Assembly: GCA_012521805.1 (NCBI GenBank)
Contig: JAAYLQ010000127.1
Location: forward strand, 1 to 61,615
Direction of reading: 5' to 3'
Length of the DNA: 61,615 bases
From: Bacillota bacterium
GTDB lineage: Bacteria; Bacillota; Limnochordia; Darwinibacteriales; DTU012
Shown here: positions 44,148-50,892 of the stretch, piece by piece
Numbering within the stretch: position 1 is the stretch's first letter
Layout: the number at the start of each line of letters is the position of its first letter
Program-made: the position numbers and the translations under genes
The notes under the pieces: model-generated
The model's database searches: none
What the model was told of the DNA's origin: nothing
The model's input: only the letters and a program-made list of their open reading frames with translations

Positions 44148-45356
44148 ATGAGTATTATTGAAGCTGCAAAGGCTAAAGTTCAAGACCAATGGTCAGCCCT
44201 AGCAGAGGTCAGCAAGCTGAATCAAGCCAAGGTATTAACAGCATTCCAAGAATGCAGGGTAGGTGCCCATTGTTTTACAGATTCCACAGGTTATGGCTAC
44301 CATGACTTAGGCAGAGATGCCTTAGAAAATGTGTATAAAACTGTTTTTAAAACGGAAGCTGCCTTAGTGCGGCCCCAGATAGTTTCCGGCACCCATGCAA
44401 TCAATCTTTGCTTATCTATTCTAAACGCAGGAGATCAATTAATTTCGATCAGCGGCACTCCTTATGATACACTGCAGCAGGTGATCGGTACTAAAGGCAG
44501 CACAAGAACCAGCCTGATAAAACGGGGAGTAGAATATCAGGAGGTACCCCTCACCGCTGAAGGAAAACTCGATTATGATTTGATCGCCAAAACAGTTACC
44601 AAGGATACCCGCATGGTAATGCTTCAGCGTTCTAGAGGCTACAGCTGGCGCCCTTCAATTACCATCGAGGAGATTAAAAAGGCTTTTGCCATTGTTAAGT
44701 CCATCAATCCAGATTGTATCTGCTTTGTTGATAACTGTTACGGCGAGTTTGCTGAGCTTCAAGAACCAACGGAAGTTGGTGCAAATCTGATTGCTGGCTC
44801 CCTGATTAAAAACCCGGGTGGGGGATTAGCTCCCAGCGGTGGATATATCGTTGGAGACGCTGATTTAGTAGAACTCTGCAGCGAGTACCTGACTGCTCCT
44901 GGCATTGGAGCAGAAGTGGGACCAACATTTAATATGATCCGAGAGCTGATGCAGGGCTTCTTTATTGCACCCCATGTTGTAGGACAAGCCTTAAGAGGCG
45001 CAATTTTAGCTTCACAAGTCTTTCAAGATTTAGGTTATGAGGTTTCACCGCTGCCCACAGAAAAACGAACAGACATTATACAAGCAATTAAATTGAATTC
45101 TCGTGATAAATTATTAGCATTTTGCCGAGCAATTCAATTTGCAGCGCCTATCGATTCCCAATTCGCTCCGATTCCTGAGGATATGCCGGGTTATGATGAC
45201 CAAATAGTAATGGCAGGCGGAACATTCATCCAAGGTTCGTCAATCGAACTAAGTGCTGATGCACCTGTTAAGGAACCGTACATTGTCTATCTTCAGGGCG
45301 GACTGTGCCTAGAGCACGTTGAATTAGCATTAGAAGCGGTAATTAAAACTTTATAA
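44148..45356 (+). CDS. ynbB: PLP-dependent methionine gamma-lyase-like / aluminium-resistance family protein (YnbB)
   Basis: Cys/Met-metabolism PLP fold of the Met_gamma_lyase family. Motifs: GYGYHDLGRDALENVY, PQIVSGTHAINL, IDDN-equivalent CFVDNCYGEFAE, and the PLP lysine in GSLIKNPGGGLAPSGGYI. Length from ATG 44148 is 402 aa; the ribosome site there is weak (AAGGAACG) and the frame is open from 44127. Reaction is not established for this family. B. subtilis ynbB is likewise next to hflX and spoVK. Confidence 0.82.
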   Translation: MSIIEAAKAKVQDQWSALAEVSKLNQAKVLTAFQECRVGAHCFTDSTGYGYHDLGRDALENVYKTVFKTEAALVRPQIVSGTHAINLCLSILNAGDQLISISGTPYDTLQQVIGTKGSTRTSLIKRGVEYQEVPLTAEGKLDYDLIAKTVTKDTRMVMLQRSRGYSWRPSITIEEIKKAFAIVKSINPDCICFVDNCYGEFAELQEPTEVGANLIAGSLIKNPGGGLAPSGGYIVGDADLVELCSEYLTAPGIGAEVGPTFNMIRELMQGFFIAPHVVGQALRGAILASQVFQDLGYEVSPLPTEKRTDIIQAIKLNSRDKLLAFCRAIQFAAPIDSQFAPIPEDMPGYDDQIVMAGGTFIQGSSIELSADAPVKEPYIVYLQGGLCLEHVELALEAVIKTL

Positions 45357-45367
45357 GATATTCCTTA

Positions 45368-45404
45368 CCCTGTGTCCGGATTAGTCGGCACAGGGTTTAC
45401 TTTA
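45368..45404 (+). terminator. probable terminator after ynbB
   Basis: CCCTGTG (45368-45374) pairs with CACAGGG (45389-45395), extended by CCG/CGG, followed by an imperfect T-rich tract (TTTACTTTACT). Weaker tail than the other terminators here. Confidence 0.65.
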
Positions 45405-45415
45405 CTCTGATTTTG

Positions 45416-45444
45416 GCAGGATTTTACAATTTAATGTCGAATAT
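45416..45444 (+). promoter_or_regulatory. sigma-H promoter of sigH (autoregulatory)
   Basis: GCAGGATTT (45416-45424), 11 nt, GTCGAATAT (45436-45444): complete match to the sigma-H consensus RNAGGAWWW-N11/12-RNNGAATWW. It lies 27 bp upstream of the sigH ATG, with AAGGAGGG between. A terminator precedes it, so this is the natural promoter for sigH. Implies positive autoregulation. Confidence 0.82.
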
Positions 45445-45471
45445 TTAAGAACAATTTAAGGAGGGAAATCG

Positions 45472-46107
45472 ATGGGAGCTCGTACTGATCAGTTAACAGC
45501 GCCAGCTATTGAATGGGACAAGTTAACCGATGAAGAGATTGTCAGAATTGCCCAGCAGGGTAATCGCGACGCCGAAGAACACTTGATAAGAAAGTACCAG
45601 AAAATGGTCTTCATTTGGACCCGCTCATATTTTCTACAAGGAGCCGAACCGGATGATCTGATCCAAGAAGGTATGATCGGCTTGTACAAAGCAATTCGAG
45701 ATTTTTCCGTCGGTACTTCTTCTTTTTGGTCATTCGCTAAGTTGTGCATCATCCGCAACGTAATCAGTGCCATCAAGGGTACTACACGCCAAAAACATCT
45801 TCCGCTAAATTCCTACACATCCCTACATCGTCCGATAAAGGACACTGAAGGTGACCGTACACTTTTAGAAACTTTGACCAACCACAGGGTGGACGACCCT
45901 GAAGTTCTGGTGATCAACCGCGAAGAACTGCAGGCAACCAGCACTACTATCCAATCTATCCTTTCCAAATTTGAAAATGAGGTGTTTAGACTGTACATTT
46001 CCGGATTTACTTATCGCGAAATTGCTGAGCAGCTCAACACCCACACTAAATCTGTAGATAACGCTCTCTGCCGGATCAAAACCAAAATAGAAAAGAAATT
46101 ATCGTAG
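45472..46107 (+). CDS. sigH: RNA polymerase sporulation sigma factor sigma H
   Basis: Transition-state and early-sporulation sigma factor. The 211-aa product shows region 1/2 motifs EEHLIRKYQKMVF, YFLQGAEPDDLIQEGMIGLY and FAKLCIIRNVISAIKGTTRQ, the diagnostic LPLNSYTSLHRPI and region 4 FTYREIAEQLNTHTKSVDNA. These match sigma H rather than ECF factors. It is not in its usual rlmB-sigH-rpmG setting. ATG 45472 follows AAGGAGGG. Confidence 0.92.
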   Translation: MGARTDQLTAPAIEWDKLTDEEIVRIAQQGNRDAEEHLIRKYQKMVFIWTRSYFLQGAEPDDLIQEGMIGLYKAIRDFSVGTSSFWSFAKLCIIRNVISAIKGTTRQKHLPLNSYTSLHRPIKDTEGDRTLLETLTNHRVDDPEVLVINREELQATSTTIQSILSKFENEVFRLYISGFTYREIAEQLNTHTKSVDNALCRIKTKIEKKLS

Positions 46108-46133
46108 ACACAGCGGTTTATCTACGGTAAAAT
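46105..46133 (+). promoter_or_regulatory. sigma-A promoter for the mgtC-like gene
   Basis: TAGACA (46105-46110), 17 nt, TAAAAT (46128-46133): one mismatch in each hexamer. The minus-35 includes the sigH stop codon. The gene start is 47 bp downstream. Confidence 0.5.
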
Positions 46134-46179
46134 AAATACACTAACAACAGCAGGAAAAATAGTCCAAGGAGTGTGGTCT

Positions 46180-46836
46180 GTGGATTTTTCTTTACCAGTG
46201 GTTGCACTTTTTAGATTATTACTTTCGGTAGTTTTTGGTGGTCTGATCGGATTAGAACGGGAAAGTCATGGCCGTCCTGCAGGATTCCGCACCCATATTC
46301 TTGTATCTTTAGGTTCAACTCTAATTATGATTATCTCCGCCTATGGACTCGCCAGTGTTAATCCAAGTTACGACCCCGGCCGCATTGCAGCTCAGGTTAT
46401 CAGCGGGATCGGGTTTTTAGGGGCAGGCACGATTATGCGGGAAGGTGCTAATATACGGGGACTAACCACGGCTGCCAGCTTGTGGGCTGTAGCTGGAATT
46501 GGTTTAGCTGTTGGGATTGGCATGTACTTCGCCGCTGCAGTTTCCACGATTTTGGTTGTGTTCACCTTAATCTACTTAAACAAATTTGAGCTAGGCCACA
46601 ACACCTACACTATTCGGATCACTACCAGCGACCAAATTAACCAAATGGCAGCTATTATTTCAGCTTTCGCTCAACATGGAGTACATATCAATCAGATGAC
46701 AATTAATAATCAGGATCACGGCATTGTAACGATTGAGATTACTGTTAATGCGCCAAAAAGGCATCAGCTCCAGCAGTTAATGGTAAAATTGAACGAGCTG
46801 GAAGGTATTAGTCGTGCTTCAATCGATAGGGAATAG
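46180..46836 (+). CDS. MgtC/SapB family membrane protein
   Basis: 218 aa with about four N-terminal membrane helices and a C-terminal ACT-like cytosolic domain (IRITTSDQINQMAAIISAF). Family motif GGLIGLERESHGRPAGFRTH and GIGFLGAGTIMREGANIRGL are present. MgtC-type proteins modulate membrane ATPase or Mg2+ adaptation in pathogens; function in this lineage is unknown. Start GTG 46180 is 8 nt after AAGGAG; GTG 46171 overlaps it. surE follows after 10 bp. Confidence 0.85.
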   Translation: MDFSLPVVALFRLLLSVVFGGLIGLERESHGRPAGFRTHILVSLGSTLIMIISAYGLASVNPSYDPGRIAAQVISGIGFLGAGTIMREGANIRGLTTAASLWAVAGIGLAVGIGMYFAAAVSTILVVFTLIYLNKFELGHNTYTIRITTSDQINQMAAIISAFAQHGVHINQMTINNQDHGIVTIEITVNAPKRHQLQQLMVKLNELEGISRASIDRE

Positions 46837-46846
46837 GAGGAGTAGC

Positions 46847-47605
46847 GTGCGCTTTTTAGTAACCAATGACGATGGAATATATGCAGAAGGCATACGGGTC
46901 CTAATAGAAACTCTGGCTCGCCTTGGTGACGTTTATGTAGTAGCTCCCAATCAAGAGCGCAGTGGTGTGGGACATGGTATCACCGTCAATCGACCCCTCA
47001 GGATTGAAAGGGTTTCCTTTTTCTCAGGTATTAAGGAAGCTTATATGATGGATGGCACACCAGCAGATTGTGTTAAACTGGCAATTGAGGCTATGGAGCT
47101 GGAAGTTGATTTTGTGATATCAGGGATCAACAATGGGGCGAATCTCGGTACAGATGTTTTTTATTCTGGAACTGTGGCAGCAGCCTTTGAGGGTGCTCTC
47201 CAGAACATTCCATCAATAGCCCTGTCCTTATGTAAAAAGTCTGCTGTGGATCAGGGACTCTACCAAACCGCCGCTGAATGTCTGGTTCAAATCCTCACGA
47301 AACTCAAGAATGCGGCTGTGACTGGCCTGCTGAATGTAAATGTACCGAATATACCGATGGAACAAGTTAAAGGGGTTAGAGCTACAAAACTGGGTGTGGG
47401 CAGGTACAAAAATTTGTTTGAAAAACGCCTAGATCCAAGGGGAAAACCCTATTATTGGATGAAAGGGATCCAATTTGAACTAGAGAATACTGATGAGGAT
47501 GATTACCGCGCAGTTCAACAAGGTTTCGTTTCAATTACGCCATTAAAGATCGATATGACTAATTATGAACAGTTTCAGACTGTTAGGTCGATATTTAACG
47601 AATAA
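46847..47605 (+). CDS. surE: 5'/3'-nucleotidase SurE
   Basis: Metal-dependent nucleotidase/polyphosphatase. The 252-aa product begins with metal motif TNDDGIYAEGI and has VVAPNQERSGVGHGIT, DGTPADCVKLA and SGINNGANLGTDVFYSGTVAAA. Start GTG 46847 follows GGAGGAGTAG; the frame is open earlier (46814) within mgtC. Confidence 0.94.
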   Translation: MRFLVTNDDGIYAEGIRVLIETLARLGDVYVVAPNQERSGVGHGITVNRPLRIERVSFFSGIKEAYMMDGTPADCVKLAIEAMELEVDFVISGINNGANLGTDVFYSGTVAAAFEGALQNIPSIALSLCKKSAVDQGLYQTAAECLVQILTKLKNAAVTGLLNVNVPNIPMEQVKGVRATKLGVGRYKNLFEKRLDPRGKPYYWMKGIQFELENTDEDDYRAVQQGFVSITPLKIDMTNYEQFQTVRSIFNE

Positions 47606-47611
47606 CGAAAA

Positions 47612-47745
47612 TTCACTTTCACACCCCGAGAATGGTACCTTGAGACGAATGTTATAATTAGAAAACATCCATACTAGTGTTAAGGTAAAATTTCACCACC
47701 GTTAAAATCTGAGCATATGATTTAACAAGGAGGGGTGAAAGTGAA
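47612..47745 (+). promoter_or_regulatory. structured leader sequestering the RBS of the 64-aa gene
   Basis: Three pairings converge on the ribosome site and start. (1) TTTCACC (47691-47697) with GGTGAAA (47734-47740), enclosing (2) GTTAAAATC (47701-47709) with GATTTAAC (47719-47726, one bulged A); together they trap AAGGAGG. (3) TTCACTTTCAC (47612-47622) is the exact complement of GTGAAAGTGAA (47735-47745), which spans the start codon, and would compete with (1). A TATAAT (47653-47658) lies between, so a transcript from it would lack partner (3). Looks like a cis-regulatory RNA; class unknown. Confidence 0.5.
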
Positions 47746-47935
47746 CGATAGGTTCCCTAACAATACAGTCAGCCTAGATGTTGAGGAGTTAGGCGAGGTT
47801 AATGCTGAATTTCTTGGCACTTTTAGACGGGAAGATCAAGTGTGCGATTACTACTTAGTTACCACTGAATCCGGGCTCTTATATTATTATGTCCCGCGCA
47901 GTGAAGCTGAAGAAATAAATGGTAATGCAGAATAA
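47741..47935 (+). CDS. small protein of unknown function behind a structured leader
   Basis: 64 aa, acidic, no membrane helix: a likely small beta-rich fold (AEFLGTFRREDQVCDYYLV, GLLYYYVPRSEAEE). Start GTG 47741 is 7 nt after AGGAGG; GTG 47735 is also in frame but too close. Not recognised. It follows surE by 135 bp and precedes another unknown gene by 73 bp. Confidence 0.6.
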   Translation: MNDRFPNNTVSLDVEELGEVNAEFLGTFRREDQVCDYYLVTTESGLLYYYVPRSEAEEINGNAE

Positions 47936-48008
47936 TACGTGCTAGAAAGGTATTTTTTTAAGAGAAGCCAATTAAATATATATATAAATCGAAAAGGGGG
48001 AATCTGCG

Positions 48009-48386
48009 ATGATAGTGGTTGCCAAAGAAGACGTTCTCAATGGTCTCAAGAAGTTCAAGCGCCTAGCCAAGCAGGATCTTTTAGTAAGTCGGTTTACGGA
48101 CGATCCAGAGTTCTGGGTCAAACAGGCTGAAGGGCGAAGAACAGCATACAGCAATCTGATGGAAATAGTTAATGATCATGGGGTAGATCATGCGTATCGA
48201 TATGCCGTTAAAAAATACGCTGGTCTACCTTTTGTTTTTGCAGACAAGAACCAAGAAGCAGAAGTGATTGGGAAAATCCAGGCTCTTGAGATGTTCTTCA
48301 CTATCTTAGGAGTGCAACCACCAGCAAGAAAAGAAATTAAAAATAAAACGAAAACCAAAGATTTAGCTGCCAACGCTCAGCGTTAA
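48009..48386 (+). CDS. unknown cytosolic protein
   Basis: 125 aa, basic C-terminus (KEIKNKTKTKDLAANAQR), mainly helical. Segments such as LNGLKKFKRLAKQDLLVSRF and GVDHAYRYAVKKYAGLPFVF have no family I recognise. ATG 48009 follows AAAGGGGG with slightly long spacing. The reading frame is well formed and closed by a strong terminator, so it is likely real. Could be coupled to the 64-aa gene upstream. Confidence 0.6.
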   Translation: MIVVAKEDVLNGLKKFKRLAKQDLLVSRFTDDPEFWVKQAEGRRTAYSNLMEIVNDHGVDHAYRYAVKKYAGLPFVFADKNQEAEVIGKIQALEMFFTILGVQPPARKEIKNKTKTKDLAANAQR

Positions 48387-48420
48387 ACATAAATCAATAT
48401 AAAAGCAGCACAGCAGCAGA

Positions 48421-48462
48421 AAAGCAGTTTGGAGCAAGCTCAAAATGCCCAAACTGCTTTTT
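48421..48462. terminator. bidirectional terminator between the 125-aa gene and lexA
   Basis: AAAAGCAGTTTGG (48421-48433) pairs perfectly with CCAAACTGCTTTT (48450-48462). The A-run and T-run make it usable from both convergent genes. Confidence 0.88.
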
Positions 48463-48474
48463 GTGTCAACTAGA

Positions 48475-49110
48475 CTATTTTATGCTGCGGAACAATCCGA
48501 TTACTCTTCCTAAAATCAGTACATCTTTGACAATTATCGGTGCCATTGCTGAGTTTTCCGGCTGCAGCCTAATATGAGTTCCTTCATGATAGAATCTTTT
48601 AACTGTTGCTTCCTGTTCATCAACTAAAGCTACAACAATGTCCCCGTTGTTTGCAGCCGCTGTTTTTTCAACAAGAACGTAATCACGGTCAAAAATGCCT
48701 GCCTCAATCATACTATCACCCTGAACCCGAAGCATAAAAACCTCCCGATCATTAACAAAGGCTTGGGGAATAGGGAAGTAGTCTTCTATGTTTTCTACCG
48801 CTAGAATAGGTTCTCCAGCAGTAACTCGACCAACAACTGGTACATTAACAACAGACAGATTTTGGCTGCTGTCGGGATAAATGTCTTCTTCAGTTCTCAA
48901 TATCTCGATTGCTCGCGGTTTAGTTGGATCACGGCGGATATATCCGTAATCTTCCAGTTTACGTAAATGCGCGTGAACAGTAGAACTTGATGCCAAACCT
49001 ACAGCTGCACCAATTTCCCTTACAGATGGAGGATAACCTTTGGTCTGTACCTGATCAAAAATATATTTAAGAATCTTCTTCTGGCGCGCACTTAAATCTT
49101 TAGATTTCAC
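48475..49110 (-). CDS. lexA: SOS repressor LexA
   Basis: LexA represses SOS genes and self-cleaves when RecA filaments form. The 211-aa product has the winged-helix domain (LSARQKKILKYIFDQ, YPPSVREIGAAVGLASSSTV), the Ala-Gly cleavage site in GRVTAGEPILAVENI, catalytic Ser in QGDSMIEAGI and Lys in EATVKRFY. I choose GTG 49110, just after AGGAGG; the frame continues upstream to 49206 without a ribosome site and through the promoter. Divergent from the yneA-like gene, as in B. subtilis. Confidence 0.95.
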   Translation of the reverse strand: MKSKDLSARQKKILKYIFDQVQTKGYPPSVREIGAAVGLASSSTVHAHLRKLEDYGYIRRDPTKPRAIEILRTEEDIYPDSSQNLSVVNVPVVGRVTAGEPILAVENIEDYFPIPQAFVNDREVFMLRVQGDSMIEAGIFDRDYVLVEKTAAANNGDIVVALVDEQEATVKRFYHEGTHIRLQPENSAMAPIIVKDVLILGRVIGLFRSIK

Positions 49111-49150
49111 TGATATTCCTCCTAACAGAACCAGGGACAATTCTATGGTA

Positions 49151-49189
49151 ATTATACCACAGCGATTTGCAGAAATCAAACTGTAGTTC
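49151..49189 (-). promoter_or_regulatory. lexA promoter with overlapping LexA box
   Basis: On the minus strand TTGATT (49179-49174), 17 nt, TATAAT (49156-49151). The box GAAC-TACA-GTTT (49189-49178) differs by one base from the Gram-positive SOS box GAACN4GTTC and overlaps the minus-35, consistent with autorepression. Confidence 0.75.
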
Positions 49190-49210
49190 GATTTTTTTAC
49201 CAACAAACTC

Positions 49211-49265
49211 TTGACAAAACATATGTTCTCAGTTATATTAAAGTTGCAATTACGAACAACTGTTC
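49211..49265 (+). promoter_or_regulatory. yneA-like promoter with two LexA boxes
   Basis: TTGACA (49211-49216), 17 nt, TATATT (49234-49239) is a near-consensus sigma-A promoter. AAAC-ATAT-GTTC (49217-49228, one mismatch) fills its spacer and GAAC-AACT-GTTC (49254-49265, perfect) lies just downstream of the start site. Binding at both should block transcription until SOS induction. Confidence 0.88.
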
Positions 49266-49282
49266 TCTAGGAGGTTGCCGAG

Positions 49283-49606
49283 ATGAAATTGACCGATGGA
49301 AGCAAATTGTTATTTAATAATGCCCGTTTATTAGTGATCATTCTTGCTACCATTGTGGTAATTATTCTGAGCCTTGCCGGAATAGGAGTTGCCATGAATA
49401 AGTATCAGAGTTACAGTCTACCGAAAGAAGTTACTGAAATAACTGTATCCTACGGGGATACACTTTGGACTATTGCGCAAAAAATTGCTCCAGGCATCGA
49501 TCCCCGCAGAGTAGTTTGGGAGATTCAAGAGCTGAATCAAATCAAATCGTCCCAAATCTTTCCAGGACAAACTCTACAAGTTCCAGTATACGAGACCAGT
49601 AGCTAG
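49283..49606 (+). CDS. yneA: YneA-like SOS cell-division suppressor (membrane anchor plus LysM)
   Basis: 107 aa: a short cytoplasmic N-terminus, one membrane helix (LLVIILATIVVIILSLAGIG), and an extracellular LysM domain (ITVSYGDTLWTIAQKIAPGI, IFPGQTLQVPVY). This is the layout of B. subtilis YneA, which halts division during DNA damage. It is divergent from lexA and has two LexA boxes in its promoter. ATG 49283 follows AGGAGG. Family sequence similarity is low, so the call leans on architecture and context. Confidence 0.85.
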   Translation: MKLTDGSKLLFNNARLLVIILATIVVIILSLAGIGVAMNKYQSYSLPKEVTEITVSYGDTLWTIAQKIAPGIDPRRVVWEIQELNQIKSSQIFPGQTLQVPVYETSS

Positions 49607-49625
49607 CCCTTTATGGGCATTTTTC
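49606..49625 (+). terminator. weak terminator after yneA
   Basis: GCCC (49606-49609) pairs with GGGC (49615-49618) around TTTAT, followed by ATTTTT. A short stem, but well placed directly at the stop codon. Confidence 0.5.
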
Positions 49626-49774
49626 CTATTTTGCGCAAAGACTATCAGCCAGGTTGTTTACCACATCTAATACAAGATTTGGAAGGAATTGATCACGTTC
49701 AAGTAGAACACACTAGGAACCCGATATTTGCCAATTCCATGGCTGTCTTCCGCTTAAGTTGGAAAAATGCTTGA
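49613..49774 (+). other. gene-poor 430-bp stretch with a 53-codon open frame
   Basis: Between yneA (ends 49606) and the acetyltransferase (50044) no gene of the usual kind is present. An ATG at 49613 opens 53 codons (contains YQPGCLPHLIQDLEGIDHVQ) without any ribosome site. A second open stretch around 49800-49910, lacking a start, reads like NLAVDTTDGDDAGTIMYELD. These may be decayed remnants of a gene or chance frames. AT-rich promoter-like TATAAT copies lie at 49889-49894 and 49912-49917. Confidence 0.25.
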
Positions 49775-49951
49775 ACGCCAATACACAGAATGAAACAGCG
49801 TAAACGGCAATTTGGCTGTAGATACTACCGATGGTGATGATGCCGGTACAATAATGTACGAATTAGATACTTGTTTGAAATTTCTTTATATAATTTCCAG
49901 ATTCAACTTCGTATAATAGATATTATGTAAACTAAAATCGAGAAGCTGCTT

Positions 49952-49969
49952 TGTTGGCTAATGCCAACA
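49952..49969 (+). repeat. perfect inverted repeat upstream of the acetyltransferase gene
   Basis: TGTTGGC-TAAT-GCCAACA, a 7-bp perfect palindromic stem without a T tract. It lies 75 bp upstream of the start and about 35 bp after a TATAAT, so it would be in the 5' leader or act as a repressor operator. Confidence 0.4.
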
Positions 49970-50043
49970 GGTATTTGCGTATTTCTGTAGAATCAAATTA
50001 TATTCGAGTTACCAATTACCAGTACAATGACTAGGAGGATTGC

Positions 50044-50856
50044 ATGTATACTAAAGAACAACTATTAGAACACATTCAAGAATTAGGCATTAAACCCGAT
50101 GATACTCTCCTGATTCACTCTTCAATGAAATCAATTGGTCCAGTTGAAGGCCGCGCAGGCACCGTTTTAGACTGCTTCAGCGAATACATGAAGGATGGTC
50201 TGCTCATCTTTCCTACCCACACTTGGGCGCAAATTAACTCAAGGAATCCTGTTTTTGATGTGGAAAACGAACCAACCTGTGTTGGGATCTTAACTGAATT
50301 GTTCCGCAAACGCCCAGGGGTAATCCGTTCCTGGCATCCCACCCACTCAGTCGCAGCTCTGGGCAATGATGCCGCAGAGTTTGTCGAAGGTCAGGAGAAG
50401 TTCAATACGCCCTGTGCAAGAGAAAGCTGCTGGGGTAAACTTTATGACCGGAGAGCTAAAATCCTGTTTATTGGCTGCGGATTAAACCGCAATACGATCA
50501 TCCACGGTGTCGAGGAATGGAACGATATTCCAAACAGACTTACTCCTAATCCCGAGCCATTAAAAGTGCTGACACCTGATGGTAGGTTGCTTGACAGTCC
50601 GCAGTATCGTCACTACAGCCCTCCAGTACCTTTAATTTCGGAGCATTATGTAATCTTAGAAAAACCACTTGTAGAAACTGGAATTGCTACCATTGGCCGC
50701 TTAGGCGATGCTAGAACAATTCTCTGCGATGTGGTGCCGATGGTCAATCTAGTTAGTGATTTTCTCCAGCGGGATCCGGATCTGTTCATGAAAACGGATC
50801 CTATTCCAACGGAATGGTATGCTGGAGTTGAGCCTAACTACGATATCCTTCTTTAA
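50044..50856 (+). CDS. AAC(3)-family acetyltransferase (Antibiotic_NAT)
   Basis: Acetyl-CoA-dependent transferase of the aminoglycoside 3-N-acetyltransferase family. The 270-aa product shows LLIHSSMKSIGPVEG, the IFPTHTWAQ motif, WHPTHSVAALG and SCWGKLYDRRAKILFIGCGL. Chromosomal members (B. subtilis YokD type) are often not resistance enzymes, so drug acetylation should not be assumed. ATG 50044 follows AGGAGG. Confidence 0.85.
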   Translation: MYTKEQLLEHIQELGIKPDDTLLIHSSMKSIGPVEGRAGTVLDCFSEYMKDGLLIFPTHTWAQINSRNPVFDVENEPTCVGILTELFRKRPGVIRSWHPTHSVAALGNDAAEFVEGQEKFNTPCARESCWGKLYDRRAKILFIGCGLNRNTIIHGVEEWNDIPNRLTPNPEPLKVLTPDGRLLDSPQYRHYSPPVPLISEHYVILEKPLVETGIATIGRLGDARTILCDVVPMVNLVSDFLQRDPDLFMKTDPIPTEWYAGVEPNYDILL

Positions 50857-50862
50857 GCAAAA

Positions 50863-50892
50863 ATACCACCTTCCTAAAATGGAAGGTGGTAT
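50863..50892. terminator. terminator between convergent acetyltransferase and hydrolase genes
   Basis: ATACCACCTTCC (50863-50874) pairs perfectly with GGAAGGTGGTAT (50881-50892). The T-rich tail is on the minus strand (TATTTTTGC), so it mainly ends the hydrolase transcript, whose stop codon is in the loop. Confidence 0.85.

Noticed and set aside
47939..48130. 63-codon plus-strand frame beginning MLERYFFKRSQ
   Set aside because: Overlaps the better-supported gene at 48009 in another frame and lacks a ribosome site.
50044..50856. Acetyltransferase as an acquired antibiotic-resistance gene
   Set aside because: Chromosomal AAC(3)-fold proteins are common without resistance function; no mobile-element flanks.
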